Shown here piece after piece: positions 1 to 9,748 of a DNA stretch of 64,000 nucleotides. The DNA is taken from the NCBI RefSeq assembly GCF_001435295.1, contig NZ_CM003594.1, positions 2,810,574 to 2,874,573 on the forward strand, written 5' to 3'. How positions within the stretch are numbered: position 1 is the first letter of the stretch; every line of letters starts with the position of its first letter. Origin of the DNA: Psychrobacter sp. P11F6 (lineage in GTDB: Bacteria > Pseudomonadota > Gammaproteobacteria > Pseudomonadales > Moraxellaceae). Both the position numbers and the translations under genes were made by a program. The notes below the pieces were generated by a model. The model made no database searches and was not told the DNA's origin. It worked only from the letters and a program-made list of their open reading frames with translations.

Positions 1-3
1 CTG

Positions 4-47
4 GTTATCTAAAAACTGTTTATCCAAAAACCATTTACCTGAAACTG
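4..47. repeat. Degenerate 14-15-bp tandem array
   Basis: Three imperfect direct units (4-17, 18-32, 33-47) share the pattern TTAtCtaAAAACt. The array lies just before the priA start codon. It belongs to the family of short spacer arrays described in the findings. No function is visible. Confidence 0.5.
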
Positions 48-59
48 GGAACGCATTCT

Positions 60-2345
60 ATGTTGGTACAAGTTGCTCTACCCGTGCCCCTTTATCGGGT
101 ATTTGACTATAGCATACCAGCAGATATAAACACCTTATCAAGCCCTTCTTTACCCCCTATTGGCTGCCGTGTGGAAGTATCCTTTGGTCGTCAGACTTTA
201 ATCGGTATCGTCATCGCTCATATTCCAGAAGCAAATAGCAGCGTGCCACTTAATAAGCTAAAACCTATCAATAAATGCTTGGATGCTGAGCCTATTTTAG
301 AGACCAGCATGCTAAATCTGGCACATTGGCTGGCGCGTTATTATCACTACCCGCTTGGTGACGTTTTAGCAGTCATGCTGCCAACTCTCGTTCGTCAAGG
401 TAAGCCGCTGGATTTACTGATTACCCATTGGCGAATTTTGCCACATGTAAGCGACAATGACTTTCGTGCCAATGCCAAAAAACAAAAACAACAATTCGAT
501 ATGCTTAAGCTGCATGGTGAGCGTGGCGCGAGTGAAGATGTTTTATTGCTAGAAGGCATGGAAAGGAGTTTTTTAAAGGCGCTCGAAGACAAAGGTTTAA
601 TCGAGCGCTATATTCAGACCAAACAATCACCTGCGCCTGTTAAATTAGCAAAAATGCCCCTTGATCTCAATGACGAGCAAAAACTCGCCGTTACCGCCAT
701 TATTGCGGCTCATGAAGCCAATCGCTACACGGGGTTTTTATTAAATGGCATCACTGGTAGTGGCAAGACAGAAGTCTATCTGCAAGCGATGCAAGCCGTA
801 TTGGAAGCTGGCAAACAGGTATTGATTTTGGTACCTGAGATTGGATTGACGCCGCAGACGCGCGCGCGTTTTGCCAGTCGCTTTGCCGCTCATATTGTCC
901 TGCTACATTCTGGCATAAATAATACCCATCGCCTGCACGGCTGGCAAGACTGCCGTACCGGTCATGCCCAAATCATTATCGGCACGCGCTCAGCGGTGCT
1001 ATATCCTTTTGCAGATTTGGGCTTAATTGTCGTGGATGAAGCGCATGATGGCTCTTATAAGCAGCAAGATACCTTGCGCTATCATGCCGCCGACGTGGCA
1101 CTTTATCGCGGACTACAAGCCAATATCCCTGTCGTACTGGGTACGGCGACGCCATCTCTTGAGCATCTAAAACTGGTCAATGACGGTAAGCTGGTGGAGT
1201 GCCAACTGCAAACTCGTCCCGGTAATGCGAAGCTTGCAACCATGCAGCTGATTGATGCGCGCCTGCAAAGTACTCATCAGCAAACGACGGACGACGGCGC
1301 GCGCTATGATACTGGGCTGACCGATGCGCTAATTGGGGCAATACGGCAAACGCTAGAAGCGGGCGATCAAGTATTAATATTTTTAAACCGTCGCGGCTAT
1401 GCGCCAGTTTTGCTATGCGAAGCTTGCGGTTGGCAAGCAGATTGTCCGCGCTGCGACGCGCATCTAACCGTTCATTACAATAGCCAGTCCCAACACAACG
1501 CTTATAGTAGATCCTATTTAAAATGCCATCACTGTGATTGGCAAGCCTATATTCCAACAGTTTGCCCTGATTGTGGCAGTCAAAATTTGGATGCCAAAGG
1601 GATGGGCACGACGAGGCTTAGCGAAAACCTGCATGCGATTTTTGCCAATCCGCAAACCAGTAAAGAGCTTTACCCCATTATCCAAATCGATCGCGATACC
1701 ACCAGACGTAAAGACAGCTGGGAGAATATCTATCAGCGTATCAATCAAGGCAATCCTGCCATCTTGGTTGGCACGCAGATGGTCGCCAAAGGTCATCATT
1801 TCCCTAATGTTACGCTTGTCTGCTTACCAAACGCCGATCGTGGTTTCTTGTCCGCCGACTTTCGCTCGCCGGAACATACTGCGCAATTGATGATTCAGGT
1901 CGCAGGACGTGCCGGTCGCGGTGATAAATCTGGTCGTGTACTCATTCAAACGCTGCAACCAGACAATGAATTATTATTGAAACTGGTCAAAGATGGTTAT
2001 TTGTCTTTTGCTCGCGAGCTATTGCAAGAGCGTAAAATGATGCGTTTACCACCGCACAGTCATGCTGCCCTGATACGCTGTGAAGGCAAAACCCTTGCTG
2101 CCACGACCCAAGCCCTTAAAGATGCCATTGCCATTCTGCCAAATGGGCATAATCTCGCCGTACTAGGACCTATCGATGCACCAATGAGTAAAAAGAATAG
2201 CCGTTACCACGTCCAACTACTACTTTTAGGCAAAAATCGACAGCAATTACACCATGTATTACAGCACTGGTGGCAGCCCGTATTGACCTTGCCAATTGCC
2301 AAGTATCTTAAACTCACTTTGGATATCGACCCTATTGGTTGGTAG
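60..2345 (+). CDS. priA: Primosomal protein N' (PriA helicase)
   Basis: A 3'-5' DNA helicase that recognises stalled or repaired forks and reloads DnaB so replication can restart away from oriC. The N-terminal DNA-binding part (about residues 1-200) begins with the typical LVQVALPVPLYRVFDY. Walker A GITGSGKTEVY lies near residue 230 and the DEAH box (VVDEAHD) near 325. Eight cysteines in CxxC pairs between about residues 452 and 515 form the two zinc sites inside the helicase core. The length (761 aa) is slightly above the usual 730. The ATG start is the first in frame and has a weak GGGAAC ribosome site. It appears monocistronic; the next gene begins 218 bp later. Confidence 0.97.
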   Translation: MLVQVALPVPLYRVFDYSIPADINTLSSPSLPPIGCRVEVSFGRQTLIGIVIAHIPEANSSVPLNKLKPINKCLDAEPILETSMLNLAHWLARYYHYPLGDVLAVMLPTLVRQGKPLDLLITHWRILPHVSDNDFRANAKKQKQQFDMLKLHGERGASEDVLLLEGMERSFLKALEDKGLIERYIQTKQSPAPVKLAKMPLDLNDEQKLAVTAIIAAHEANRYTGFLLNGITGSGKTEVYLQAMQAVLEAGKQVLILVPEIGLTPQTRARFASRFAAHIVLLHSGINNTHRLHGWQDCRTGHAQIIIGTRSAVLYPFADLGLIVVDEAHDGSYKQQDTLRYHAADVALYRGLQANIPVVLGTATPSLEHLKLVNDGKLVECQLQTRPGNAKLATMQLIDARLQSTHQQTTDDGARYDTGLTDALIGAIRQTLEAGDQVLIFLNRRGYAPVLLCEACGWQADCPRCDAHLTVHYNSQSQHNAYSRSYLKCHHCDWQAYIPTVCPDCGSQNLDAKGMGTTRLSENLHAIFANPQTSKELYPIIQIDRDTTRRKDSWENIYQRINQGNPAILVGTQMVAKGHHFPNVTLVCLPNADRGFLSADFRSPEHTAQLMIQVAGRAGRGDKSGRVLIQTLQPDNELLLKLVKDGYLSFARELLQERKMMRLPPHSHAALIRCEGKTLAATTQALKDAIAILPNGHNLAVLGPIDAPMSKKNSRYHVQLLLLGKNRQQLHHVLQHWWQPVLTLPIAKYLKLTLDIDPIGW

Positions 2346-2563
2346 CCGCCAACGCCTAACCATCACTCTTTAAGCCCAATTACTCTTCTATAGCTCGCCG
2401 TCAATAAAGAACGTTGTTCAAAATAGGAAATTCATCGTTTACTGCCTAAATACAGCAAGCATTTATTAAATATGCTAAATTCTTTATATCTGGCTAGTCC
2501 GCGAACAGCAAGCCTAGCCTTATAAGCAATCAAATTTCCTCTTCTGTCACTCTGAGTGTTGTT

Positions 2564-3754
2564 ATGAGTCAAAATAAATCAAACGCTGAACAAGGCAACC
2601 ATTCTCATCAGAATGATACTGTTAATGTGGCTAACCATCTGCATAAAGATGATGAGAGCAACTACACTCATGACAATCAAGCCACTCACGATCACGATGA
2701 ACACTTAGAGCAAACAACAGCCCCAAGAGACACCAAGGGCTATCAGCGCACCTTGCTGCTTAGCTTTATCATTATCACAGGCTATATGTTTATTGAAGCC
2801 ATCGGTGGCTGGCTGACTGGCAGTTTGGCGCTATTATCTGATGCAGGTCACATGCTCAGTGATGCAATCGCACTTGGCGCCACTCTGATGGCATTTAAAA
2901 TTGGTGAAAAAGCAGCCACTCATCAAAAGACGTTTGGTTATAAACGCTTTGAGATTTTAGTCGCAACAGTCAATGGTGCGACGCTGGTCATTATTGCGCT
3001 AATGATTTTTTATGAGGCGATTAAGCGCTTTAATTCACCGCCTGAAATTGCTACCCAAGGCATGCTTATCGTTGCTACTATCGGTATGTTGGTCAATATT
3101 TTGGTTGCGTGGCTGATGCATCGAGGCAGTCGCGGTGGAGATGCGCATGGTCACAGTCATACTGGTAGTCACAAAGACAGTCATGAAGACACTCAAGGAA
3201 AAAATGCGGGTAAAAAACCAGTTAACCTTAATATGCAAAGTGCTTACCTGCATGTATTGAGTGACTTAATGGGTTCGGTTGCCGCTATTGTTGCCGCGCT
3301 TTTGATGATGAGCTTCGGCTGGGTTTGGGCGGATGCAGCAGCCTCGGTGATTGTCGCGATACTGATATTATTTAGTGGTTATCGCGTCGTGCGTGATTCG
3401 GTCCATATTTTGATGGAAGGCACGCCAGAAGGCATATCCTTAGTGGATGTCGAAGATAAATTACTTGCCCATCCGCAAGTACGACAAGTCCATGACCTGC
3501 ATGTTTGGAGTATTACTAGTGGTCTCAACGCCTTATCTTGCCATGTGGTCGTCGATGGCGAGATCAGTATTTATGAGTCTAGTATCTTGATTGCCAGTTT
3601 AGAACAAAGCTTGCTTGAGCTCGGTATCCATCATGCGACCATTCAGGTAGAAAGCGCATCACATCCGCAGACTGAGGCACATAGCGATGCGCTGGTCTGC
3701 GATATCTCAGAACAACAAACAGAGGGTAATAATCATATTGGTCACAATCATTAA
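2564..3754 (+). CDS. CDF-family zinc/cation efflux transporter
   Basis: A cation diffusion facilitator that should export Zn2+ (perhaps Co2+ or Cd2+) from the cytoplasm in exchange for protons. The protein begins with a His/Asp-rich tail of about 60 residues, then six membrane segments. The transport site is marked by HMLSD near residue 96 and HVLSD near 229, the HxxxD pairs of Zn-type members. A second His-rich loop (HGHSHTGSHKDSHED, about 202-216) sits between helices 4 and 5. The C-terminal ferredoxin-like domain carries HDLHVWSITSG. The closest named families are CzcD and ZitB. Exact metal preference cannot be read from sequence. An intrinsic terminator follows at 3834-3861. Confidence 0.93.
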   Translation: MSQNKSNAEQGNHSHQNDTVNVANHLHKDDESNYTHDNQATHDHDEHLEQTTAPRDTKGYQRTLLLSFIIITGYMFIEAIGGWLTGSLALLSDAGHMLSDAIALGATLMAFKIGEKAATHQKTFGYKRFEILVATVNGATLVIIALMIFYEAIKRFNSPPEIATQGMLIVATIGMLVNILVAWLMHRGSRGGDAHGHSHTGSHKDSHEDTQGKNAGKKPVNLNMQSAYLHVLSDLMGSVAAIVAALLMMSFGWVWADAAASVIVAILILFSGYRVVRDSVHILMEGTPEGISLVDVEDKLLAHPQVRQVHDLHVWSITSGLNALSCHVVVDGEISIYESSILIASLEQSLLELGIHHATIQVESASHPQTEAHSDALVCDISEQQTEGNNHIGHNH

Positions 3755-3759
3755 GCATG

Positions 3760-3802
3760 AGACATTGAAAATCAGACTTTGAAAATCAGACATTAAACAT
3801 TG
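3760..3802. repeat. 14-bp tandem array, three units
   Basis: AGACATTGAAAATC (3760-3773), AGACTTTGAAAATC (3774-3787) and a diverged third unit starting AGACATTAAACATTG run head to tail directly behind the transporter stop codon and before its terminator. Confidence 0.7.
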
Positions 3803-3833
3803 AAAAGACCGTTCTTCATTCAAATATCAATTT

Positions 3834-3861
3834 AAACGTCGCCTATGATTGGCGACGTTTT
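3834..3861 (+). terminator. Intrinsic terminator of the CDF transporter gene
   Basis: A ten-base-pair stem AAACGTCGCC / GGCGACGTTT with a 7-nt loop, followed by a short T-rich stretch. Confidence 0.8.
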
Positions 3862-4329
3862 ATCAAGTGGTGGCAATCATAACGTCATATGCACCACATT
3901 AGCCAAAGCGCTGTTATTAACCAAATACCTAACCCCAACGATAAGAATATGATTCAAATCCAAAAATCTCATGCACCAGTAATGATATGCATCAAATAAG
4001 CGGGTGCCATATATGACGCAATTAGCAACCAAAGTCCAAATAACCGCGTCAGTCCTGCCCCGAAAACCCTTAAAATTATTTTGCTAAAAGTCTTCAATAA
4101 TCCGCGCAACTTACTATCAGTTGGCTAATCATCGTGCATGAATTTAACTTCTTATGCGCCAACATAAATAGGCTTTATTTTAAATAAGATTATATCACGC
4201 CGATTTTTAGCATTGTAATGGCACGTTAAAAATGATGGGAAATTTAGCCTCACCGCCATATTTTTCATATAAATTCTGTATACTTAAAGCTGAAACACCC
4301 AATTTACCACTAATGGATGATTTTCTGCC
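3862..4329. other. Intergenic region without a visible gene
   Basis: About 470 bp of AT-rich DNA between the transporter terminator and the next gene. It presumably holds that gene's promoter. I found no convincing ORF, RNA gene or mobile element. Confidence 0.5.
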
Positions 4330-5034
4330 ATGTCGAGACGCTCAGCTCCTTTTGTTGCTCCAAGCCACATTGATGACCCTATCTCAGCAGAGGGTAAAAA
4401 GCATGCCAAAGCATTGTTATCGACGCTGCAAGAAGACATTGCTAGCTTTCGAGATGAGCAGTTTCCGCCTGATATTTTGCGTCAAGTTCGTGACATGCCA
4501 ATTTATGAAGGCAATATCGCCGAAGTTCAAGCATATCAGCAGCGTTGGCATAATCTGCTTGAGCGCGCCATGGCGTTTTATCCTGCGGCCAATCTACCGC
4601 CCGATCATCTGCCGCTACCAGCCAGCCTTGAGATACCGCAATTTATCTATCATGTTCAAAGACTACATTTGACCAAGACTCGTGCAAAAGAATCAAAAAG
4701 CTTCGGTTCGGTCGGTGCGCTTACTGATAAGTGCGGTGACTATAGTGCTGATGAAATTGCGCGTATGAGTGCCGTATTTGATAATGATGATGAGGCGAGT
4801 TTGGTGGCGCATCGTGAATTTATTGATTTGCGCGCCTATGTATTTTGCCGTGATAGCAAGGGCGAGATGCTGGAGCCTGAACGCGTGCGTTTTTATCGAA
4901 CGGGGCTTATCGTCCATGCGCTGCCCGATTTCAAAATCGTAGACAGTCGCCAGACCCCGCGTAAGCGCCGTAACGATGCTTATAACAATCCACTTGCCGA
5001 TAATGGTGTGTGGAAGATTTATCGTAAAAAATAA
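4330..5034 (+). CDS. Protein of unknown function
   Basis: I do not recognise a family. The 234-aa product is soluble, with no signal peptide or membrane segment and a basic C-terminus (TPRKRRNDAY...WKIYRKK). A helical, charged N-terminal half is followed by a stretch with SKSFGSVGALTDKCGDY. It looks like a genuine gene: codon use matches its neighbours, and the frame stays open while the overlapping ORF at 4232-4672 gives poor protein. The ATG has only a weak purine stretch (GGATGA) upstream. It sits alone between two ion transporters. It may be lineage-specific; function is unknown. Confidence 0.75.
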   Translation: MSRRSAPFVAPSHIDDPISAEGKKHAKALLSTLQEDIASFRDEQFPPDILRQVRDMPIYEGNIAEVQAYQQRWHNLLERAMAFYPAANLPPDHLPLPASLEIPQFIYHVQRLHLTKTRAKESKSFGSVGALTDKCGDYSADEIARMSAVFDNDDEASLVAHREFIDLRAYVFCRDSKGEMLEPERVRFYRTGLIVHALPDFKIVDSRQTPRKRRNDAYNNPLADNGVWKIYRKK

Positions 5035-5109
5035 CGTATGCTAAGATTTTTTATTTTTGCCATGCCCATATTGTAACGCTTATTTTATCATGATTGCTAA
5101 GGATTCCAG

Positions 5110-6996
5110 ATGTTCGCTGCCGCCACCGGCTCACCAAATTTAATGTTACAAGCTACAATCTTCTTAGGAGCAGCCCTGCTCTTTGTACCCCTTGGTAAAC
5201 GTTTTGGCATTGCGACGGTCTTAGGTTATCTCATTACAGGATTGATATTGGGGCCAAGTGGTCTAGACGTCGCAGGCGATGCTGAGAGCTTGTTGCACTT
5301 CTCTGAGTTTGGCGTGGTCATGCTACTGTTCATTATCGGGCTTGAGCTGCAACCCTCAAGATTATGGGCACTGCGGCGTTCGATATTTGTCCTCGGTGGT
5401 TTGCAAGTCGGTCTGACTGGCACATTATTAATGGGGCTGTTACATCAAATTTTTGGCTTACAGCTCGATACTGCTTTTATCGTCGGTTTTGGCCTTGCCT
5501 TGTCATCCACAGCTTTTGTATTACAAATACTGACGGAAAAACAGCAGCTTTCTAGCACCCACGGTCGTGAAGCGTTCACGATTTTATTATTCCAAGATAT
5601 TGCGGTCATTCCATTGTTAGCTGTTATTCCTTTCCTATCAGGGGTGCGCGAACAAAGTTATGATTTGATTTATTTTGGCAAAGTTTTTGCGGTTTTTGCT
5701 GGACTGATTTTTGCTAGTCGTTATGTCGTTCGTCCCTTCTTTAAGTTTGTAGCGTCTAGTGGTGCATCAGAATTACTGACCGCCGTTGCGCTATTTATCG
5801 TGATGGGTGTATCGATTTTGATGGGCCAAATTGGTTTATCGATGGCATTGGGTGCTTTTTTGACAGGGGTACTGCTCGCAGATTCTGAGTATCGCCATGA
5901 GCTGGAAGCCAGTATTGAGCCGTTTAAAGGATTGCTACTTGGCTTGTTTTTTATGTCGGTCGGTATGCTGACTGATGTCAAACTCATTTTGGCAAAACCT
6001 ATCTTTATCATCGGCTGTGCAATGGCATTGATGGCTATCAAATTTGGTGTCATTACCGCCATTGCAAAGATATCAGGCAATCGCTGGCCAACCAGTATCA
6101 GACTGGGTGTGACACTCGCTCAAGGTGGTGAATTTGCTTTTGTTTTATTCAGTGTTGCTACTGCTCAAAATGTGTTGCGACCTGAGCTTGCCAACACCCT
6201 GAACCTTATCGTCACTATCTCCATGGCACTCACACCGTTGGCATTTTTGTTACTTGAGAAAATCGGTGAGCCGTTATTTGCCAAAAGCAAACCCAGCCGC
6301 GAATACGATGCCATCCCCGATCATGAACATCAAGTCATTATTGCTGGCTTTGGGCGCGTCGGTCAGATTATCGGTCGTGTACTACGCATGCACAACATCG
6401 AATTTACCGCCATTGAACGCTCAGCGAATCGTGTCGATTTCGTTCGTAAATTTGGTAACCAAGTCTATTACGGCGACCCAAAAAACCCTGAGATATTGCG
6501 CGCGGCTGGTATTAAAAAAGCCCGTGTGTTTATTTTAGCCATCGATGATTTAGAGCGCTCTATCACCACGGCTCAATACTTACGTAAAAACTATCCAGAC
6601 TTGATTGTCTTGGCACGGGCACGTGACCGTCAGCATTATTATCGGTTGCGTGAGGTCGGTGTGCGTCATATTTGGCGTGAGACTTACCTATCGTCCTTGG
6701 ATATGTCGCGTGAATCGCTACAACTGCTTGGCATCTCACCAGAAAAAGCGCGCGAGACGGTGCAAACTTTCCGCGATTACGACGATGACTTGATTGAACG
6801 TCAGCAAGCGATCTATGATGATGAAGCCAGCATGATTGAATCCGCACAATCAGCGATGGCAGAGCTAGAAAGCTTGTTTGATGAAGACATTGATAAAGCC
6901 CGAAAAATGGACTTAACGGATTTCTATGACGCGTTGAAAAGTAAAGCAACACCCGTTGATAAAAAGGACGACGTTGCAACTGACTCTAACACCTAA
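5110..6996 (+). CDS. KefC-like monovalent cation:proton antiporter (CPA2 family)
   Basis: An inner-membrane K+/H+ antiporter of the KefB/KefC type, probably used for K+ efflux and cytoplasmic acidification under electrophile or osmotic stress. A hydrophobic exchanger domain of 12-13 membrane segments fills about residues 10-385. A Rossmann-type TrkA-N/KTN domain follows from about residue 406 (VIIAGFGRVGQIIGRVL, a GxGxxG nucleotide loop). A charged C-terminal tail of about 90 residues ends the protein. The length (628 aa) matches KefC (about 620). No kefF-like activator gene is adjacent, so glutathione gating is not certain. The start has a good AAGGA site. Confidence 0.92.
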   Translation: MFAAATGSPNLMLQATIFLGAALLFVPLGKRFGIATVLGYLITGLILGPSGLDVAGDAESLLHFSEFGVVMLLFIIGLELQPSRLWALRRSIFVLGGLQVGLTGTLLMGLLHQIFGLQLDTAFIVGFGLALSSTAFVLQILTEKQQLSSTHGREAFTILLFQDIAVIPLLAVIPFLSGVREQSYDLIYFGKVFAVFAGLIFASRYVVRPFFKFVASSGASELLTAVALFIVMGVSILMGQIGLSMALGAFLTGVLLADSEYRHELEASIEPFKGLLLGLFFMSVGMLTDVKLILAKPIFIIGCAMALMAIKFGVITAIAKISGNRWPTSIRLGVTLAQGGEFAFVLFSVATAQNVLRPELANTLNLIVTISMALTPLAFLLLEKIGEPLFAKSKPSREYDAIPDHEHQVIIAGFGRVGQIIGRVLRMHNIEFTAIERSANRVDFVRKFGNQVYYGDPKNPEILRAAGIKKARVFILAIDDLERSITTAQYLRKNYPDLIVLARARDRQHYYRLREVGVRHIWRETYLSSLDMSRESLQLLGISPEKARETVQTFRDYDDDLIERQQAIYDDEASMIESAQSAMAELESLFDEDIDKARKMDLTDFYDALKSKATPVDKKDDVATDSNT

Positions 6997-7019
6997 ATAT
7001 TTATATATTTTAAAGCGTA

Positions 7020-7069
7020 TTTGATGATTCACAAATAGGCACTGTCAGTGTCATCGTTAGATCATCAAA
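7020..7069. other. Inverted repeat between two convergent genes
   Basis: TTTGATGAT at 7020-7028 is matched by ATCATCAAA at 7061-7069, with a small inner stem (CACTG..AGTG). It could end transcription from both sides, but there is no T-run typical of an intrinsic terminator. Confidence 0.4.
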
Positions 7070-7075
7070 CATGCC

Positions 7076-8005
7076 CTAATCGGGCATACAGCTTGCTGGT
7101 GCCAGTTTCTTATTTAGTGAACTTGTACAGTTCCAACTATCGCTGTCTGGCACATGGTAAAAAACCAGTGTCTGCTGATTTAGATAGCGGATAGGGAACT
7201 GAACGTTTTGGATGGTCGCAATGACTGCACAATCCGTTTCTACTACGCCAGCGGCCTCTTTATCGATATCAATTCGTATCTGCTGAGTGCCTGTATCAAT
7301 AGGCAAATGAATCGGACATTGCCCTGTCTGTTGATAAATCAGTGCCACACGATTTTGTGCCGTTTTGGCTGTATCATACGCATCGAACAGTACTTCATTG
7401 GCTTTTGGCTTGGCAATAATTGGTAAAAACTGTATCTTAATAACCATTAAAGCAAAGGCAAAAATACCAAACCCCAATCCTAACCCAAATAAACTGACCC
7501 CACCTTCTCGGCGCAGATGCACCTTTTGCGCTGCTTCATCACGCGGATAATCATCGATAGCATCTGCAATCTCACGTCGCGCCATGCGGTAATAATACGC
7601 ATCCGTCCAACGCGCCACCATGAACGACCAAAATAACCAAATGATCGCGGCAATACCTATGCGTGTCGCCATGTGGTAAGCATCAGGGATGAAGGACATT
7701 GCCAAAAATTCAAACGCAACCAATACCAGTGCCACATTGAGCTGAATAAACGACCAGCCAGCCACGCTATAGACAATCGCATCCATATAGCGTTTGCGAT
7801 AGAGGAGCCAAGGAAACGTCACAAAAAATGCTGCCCAATGCCATTTTGGCGACAGATAACCTTGCGCATCGAACTGCTCAAAACGTTTCAGATAATAATG
7901 CTGGCTACGGTGACCGATAAACCATTTATCAAGTTGTGTACGCTTAGCAGGAGTCAGCTGTTCTTGGTAAAAAGGGGGCGGCGAATCCGTCTCGATAAAT
8001 AGCAT
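7076..8005 (-). CDS. DUF2628-type membrane protein with pilin-like C-terminal domain
   Basis: The N-terminal half resembles DUF2628 proteins: FYQEQLTP..., then hydrophobic segments around residues 57-75, 80-105 and 117-132, with aromatic- and Arg-rich motifs between. After a further membrane helix (about residues 175-195) the chain continues like a type IV pilin head: DAYDTAKTAQNRVALIYQQTG, then two late cysteines in the context SWNCTSSLNKKLAPASC, which resembles the pilin disulfide loop. There is no prepilin peptidase site before the last helix. The function is unknown; it may be a membrane-anchored pilin-fold protein. It is convergent with the antiporter gene and divergent from trmB. Confidence 0.75.
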   Translation of the reverse strand: MLFIETDSPPPFYQEQLTPAKRTQLDKWFIGHRSQHYYLKRFEQFDAQGYLSPKWHWAAFFVTFPWLLYRKRYMDAIVYSVAGWSFIQLNVALVLVAFEFLAMSFIPDAYHMATRIGIAAIIWLFWSFMVARWTDAYYYRMARREIADAIDDYPRDEAAQKVHLRREGGVSLFGLGLGFGIFAFALMVIKIQFLPIIAKPKANEVLFDAYDTAKTAQNRVALIYQQTGQCPIHLPIDTGTQQIRIDIDKEAAGVVETDCAVIATIQNVQFPIRYLNQQTLVFYHVPDSDSWNCTSSLNKKLAPASCMPD

Positions 8006-8303
8006 AGATGACCCCTATTAACGATGAAGAAAAATTTAAATCCATTACTCACTTTATATGATAACGCCAAAACCGATGTGCAGAACAGTAAAACGACAGA
8101 TAAATACCGCTAATTCAATGTAAAAGAGCGTCAAGGCAGCCGAATGGCAATCCATATGTGATACGTCAAACAAGGTCAACGCTTTCACTCTTTTATGCTG
8201 GATCAGCGATAACAATATTAAAAAAGGATTGTGCGTTCACAGCTGTATAGATTTAACTTATAATAAGCATACATCACCCATTTTATTAAGCCTTGTCAAT
8301 CCT

Positions 8304-9155
8304 ATGAGTCAACATCCTGATATTAATGATAACATCGATAGTACGAATACTACTGATGAGCAAAAAGTCCTCAGCACTAACACCGAAAGCAATACTGATA
8401 TTGACATTGAAGCCAGTATTAGTAATGAGAGTAAGCCTGAAGAAAGCAAACATCTACGTATCGTCAATACTTTTATGAAACGACGTACGCACATGAATAA
8501 AAATGCCGAACTGGCACTAACCGCGCCAGAATTTGCTGAGTATCTGGTCAATAACAGTTTCGGTGATGGCGATCTTGATGGTATCGACAATCTACGAACG
8601 CTATTCGCTGATAGCCCTAACGGTAGTGAGGCACCGCTTACTTTAGAGATTGGTTTTGGACTGGGTGATTCGTTCATTGAGATGGCAGCAGCAGAACCTA
8701 GCCGCAATTTCGTCGGCGTCGAAGTGCACGAGCCAGGTATCGGTAAATGCGCTTATATGGCTGGCACGCAAAATTTAAATAACGTCAAAATCATTAACGG
8801 TGACGCTATTCAACTGCTCAAGCAACTACCAGAAAACCATATTGATCGTATCCAGCTTTACTTCCCTGACCCATGGCAAAAAAAGCGCCATCACAAGCGC
8901 CGCTTCGTCAGCCCTGAACGTATGGCGATTGTGACTCGTAGTCTAAAGCAAGGCGGCTGGTTCCATACCGCAACCGACTGGGAGCATTACGCCTTTTGGA
9001 TGGTTGAAGTTTTAGACGGTTTTACTGGTTTAACCAATCAAGCAGGCGCAGGTAACTTCACCGACCGCCCTGACTTTCGTCCAATGACCAAATTTGAGCG
9101 CCGCGGTATAAATAGTGGGCATAGCGTTTGGGATTTAATCTATATTAAAGACTAG
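8304..9155 (+). CDS. trmB: tRNA (guanine-N7-)-methyltransferase
   Basis: Methylates G46 in the variable loop of tRNAs using S-adenosylmethionine. The class I methyltransferase core starts near residue 112 with [13 protein letters not shown] (motif I). It continues with [14 protein letters not shown], and the family signature [16 protein letters not shown] lies near residue 190. The protein has a poorly conserved, Asp/Ser/Thr-rich N-terminal extension of about 60 residues not found in E. coli TrmB. I prefer ATG 8304 over the upstream TTG at 8229 because the extra 25 residues look non-coding. A strong terminator follows. Confidence 0.95.
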   Translation: MSQHPDINDNIDSTNTTDEQKVLSTNTESNTDIDIEASISNESKPEESKHLRIVNTFMKRRTHMNKNAELALTAPEFAEYLVNNSFGDGDLDGIDNLRTLFADSPNGSEAPLTLEIGFGLGDSFIEMAAAEPSRNFVGVEVHEPGIGKCAYMAGTQNLNNVKIINGDAIQLLKQLPENHIDRIQLYFPDPWQKKRHHKRRFVSPERMAIVTRSLKQGGWFHTATDWEHYAFWMVEVLDGFTGLTNQAGAGNFTDRPDFRPMTKFERRGINSGHSVWDLIYIKD

Positions 9156-9188
9156 ATTTGGCTCACTTATCTTCGGTGACTTCTGCAT

Positions 9189-9217
9189 AGCGGCTAAATT
9201 ATTTAGCCGCTTTTTTG
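9189..9217 (+). terminator. Intrinsic terminator of trmB
   Basis: A perfect stem AGCGGCTAAA / TTTAGCCGCT followed by six T residues, about 35 bp after the trmB stop codon. Confidence 0.9.
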
Positions 9218-9469
9218 TGCTTGCAAATTATCTAATGACAATATTATTTGATTTTTTTCAGCTACAACCCTTAATAGACAAGCTATAAGTATTTTTGTTA
9301 AAAATAATAAATTTTTTTTAATACGTGAAACATCGTCTATTTTCATAAAATTTTTAAATAAATAACGCTACATATAGGGGTAAAAAATATATTCCAGCGC
9401 CATACTCACAGGTCACCTACCTACTCAAACATTGATAGTATAAGGGATTCATGAGTTCTCCCCATAAGC

Positions 9470-9490
9470 TGTGGATAACCCTGTGCATAA
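9470..9490 (-). promoter_or_regulatory. Two consensus DnaA boxes
   Basis: TGTGGATAA (9470-9478) and TGTGCATAA (9482-9490) are, on the minus strand, TTATCCACA and TTATGCACA. Both fit the TTATNCACA consensus exactly and are 3 bp apart. A one-mismatch box, TGTGGACAA, lies at 9690-9698, and TTATATACA at 9781-9789. Confidence 0.6.
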
Positions 9491-9710
9491 GTACGCACTT
9501 GACAACAATTTCCCTAGATAGCTCAAAGGATGAGGTAAAATCGTTCATTTTTTATACAATTTAAAAAACTTTTTAAATCAGTAAGTTAAGCGGTATTTCA
9601 TAATACTGTAATTTATTTTTAATATATTTTTAAATTAAATTAATCCTCACTGATGTTTCACAAAAGCTAAATTTAGACGCTTTATTTCTTGTGGACAACT
9701 TTTAATGCTA

Positions 9711-9748
9711 TTGACAAAGGGCGACATTATCCTATCCAAAAATAGGAT
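9711..9748 (+). promoter_or_regulatory. Candidate recA promoter overlapped by a palindrome
   Basis: A perfect -35 TTGACA (9711-9716) with 16 bp to TATCCA (9733-9738) as a possible -10. The dyad ATCCTAT-N6-ATAGGAT (9729-9748) covers the -10 and start region, as an operator would. A second possible -10, TATAAT at 9849-9854, has no clear -35. Either would give recA an untranslated leader of more than 300 nt. Confidence 0.4.

Noticed and set aside
1177..1557. Antisense ORF of 126 codons inside priA
   Set aside because: Shadow of the conserved helicase and zinc-binding region on the opposite strand.
4232..4672. 146-codon ORF overlapping the unknown gene at 4330
   Set aside because: Cys/Arg-rich shadow translation; the other frame has better coding character and extends further.
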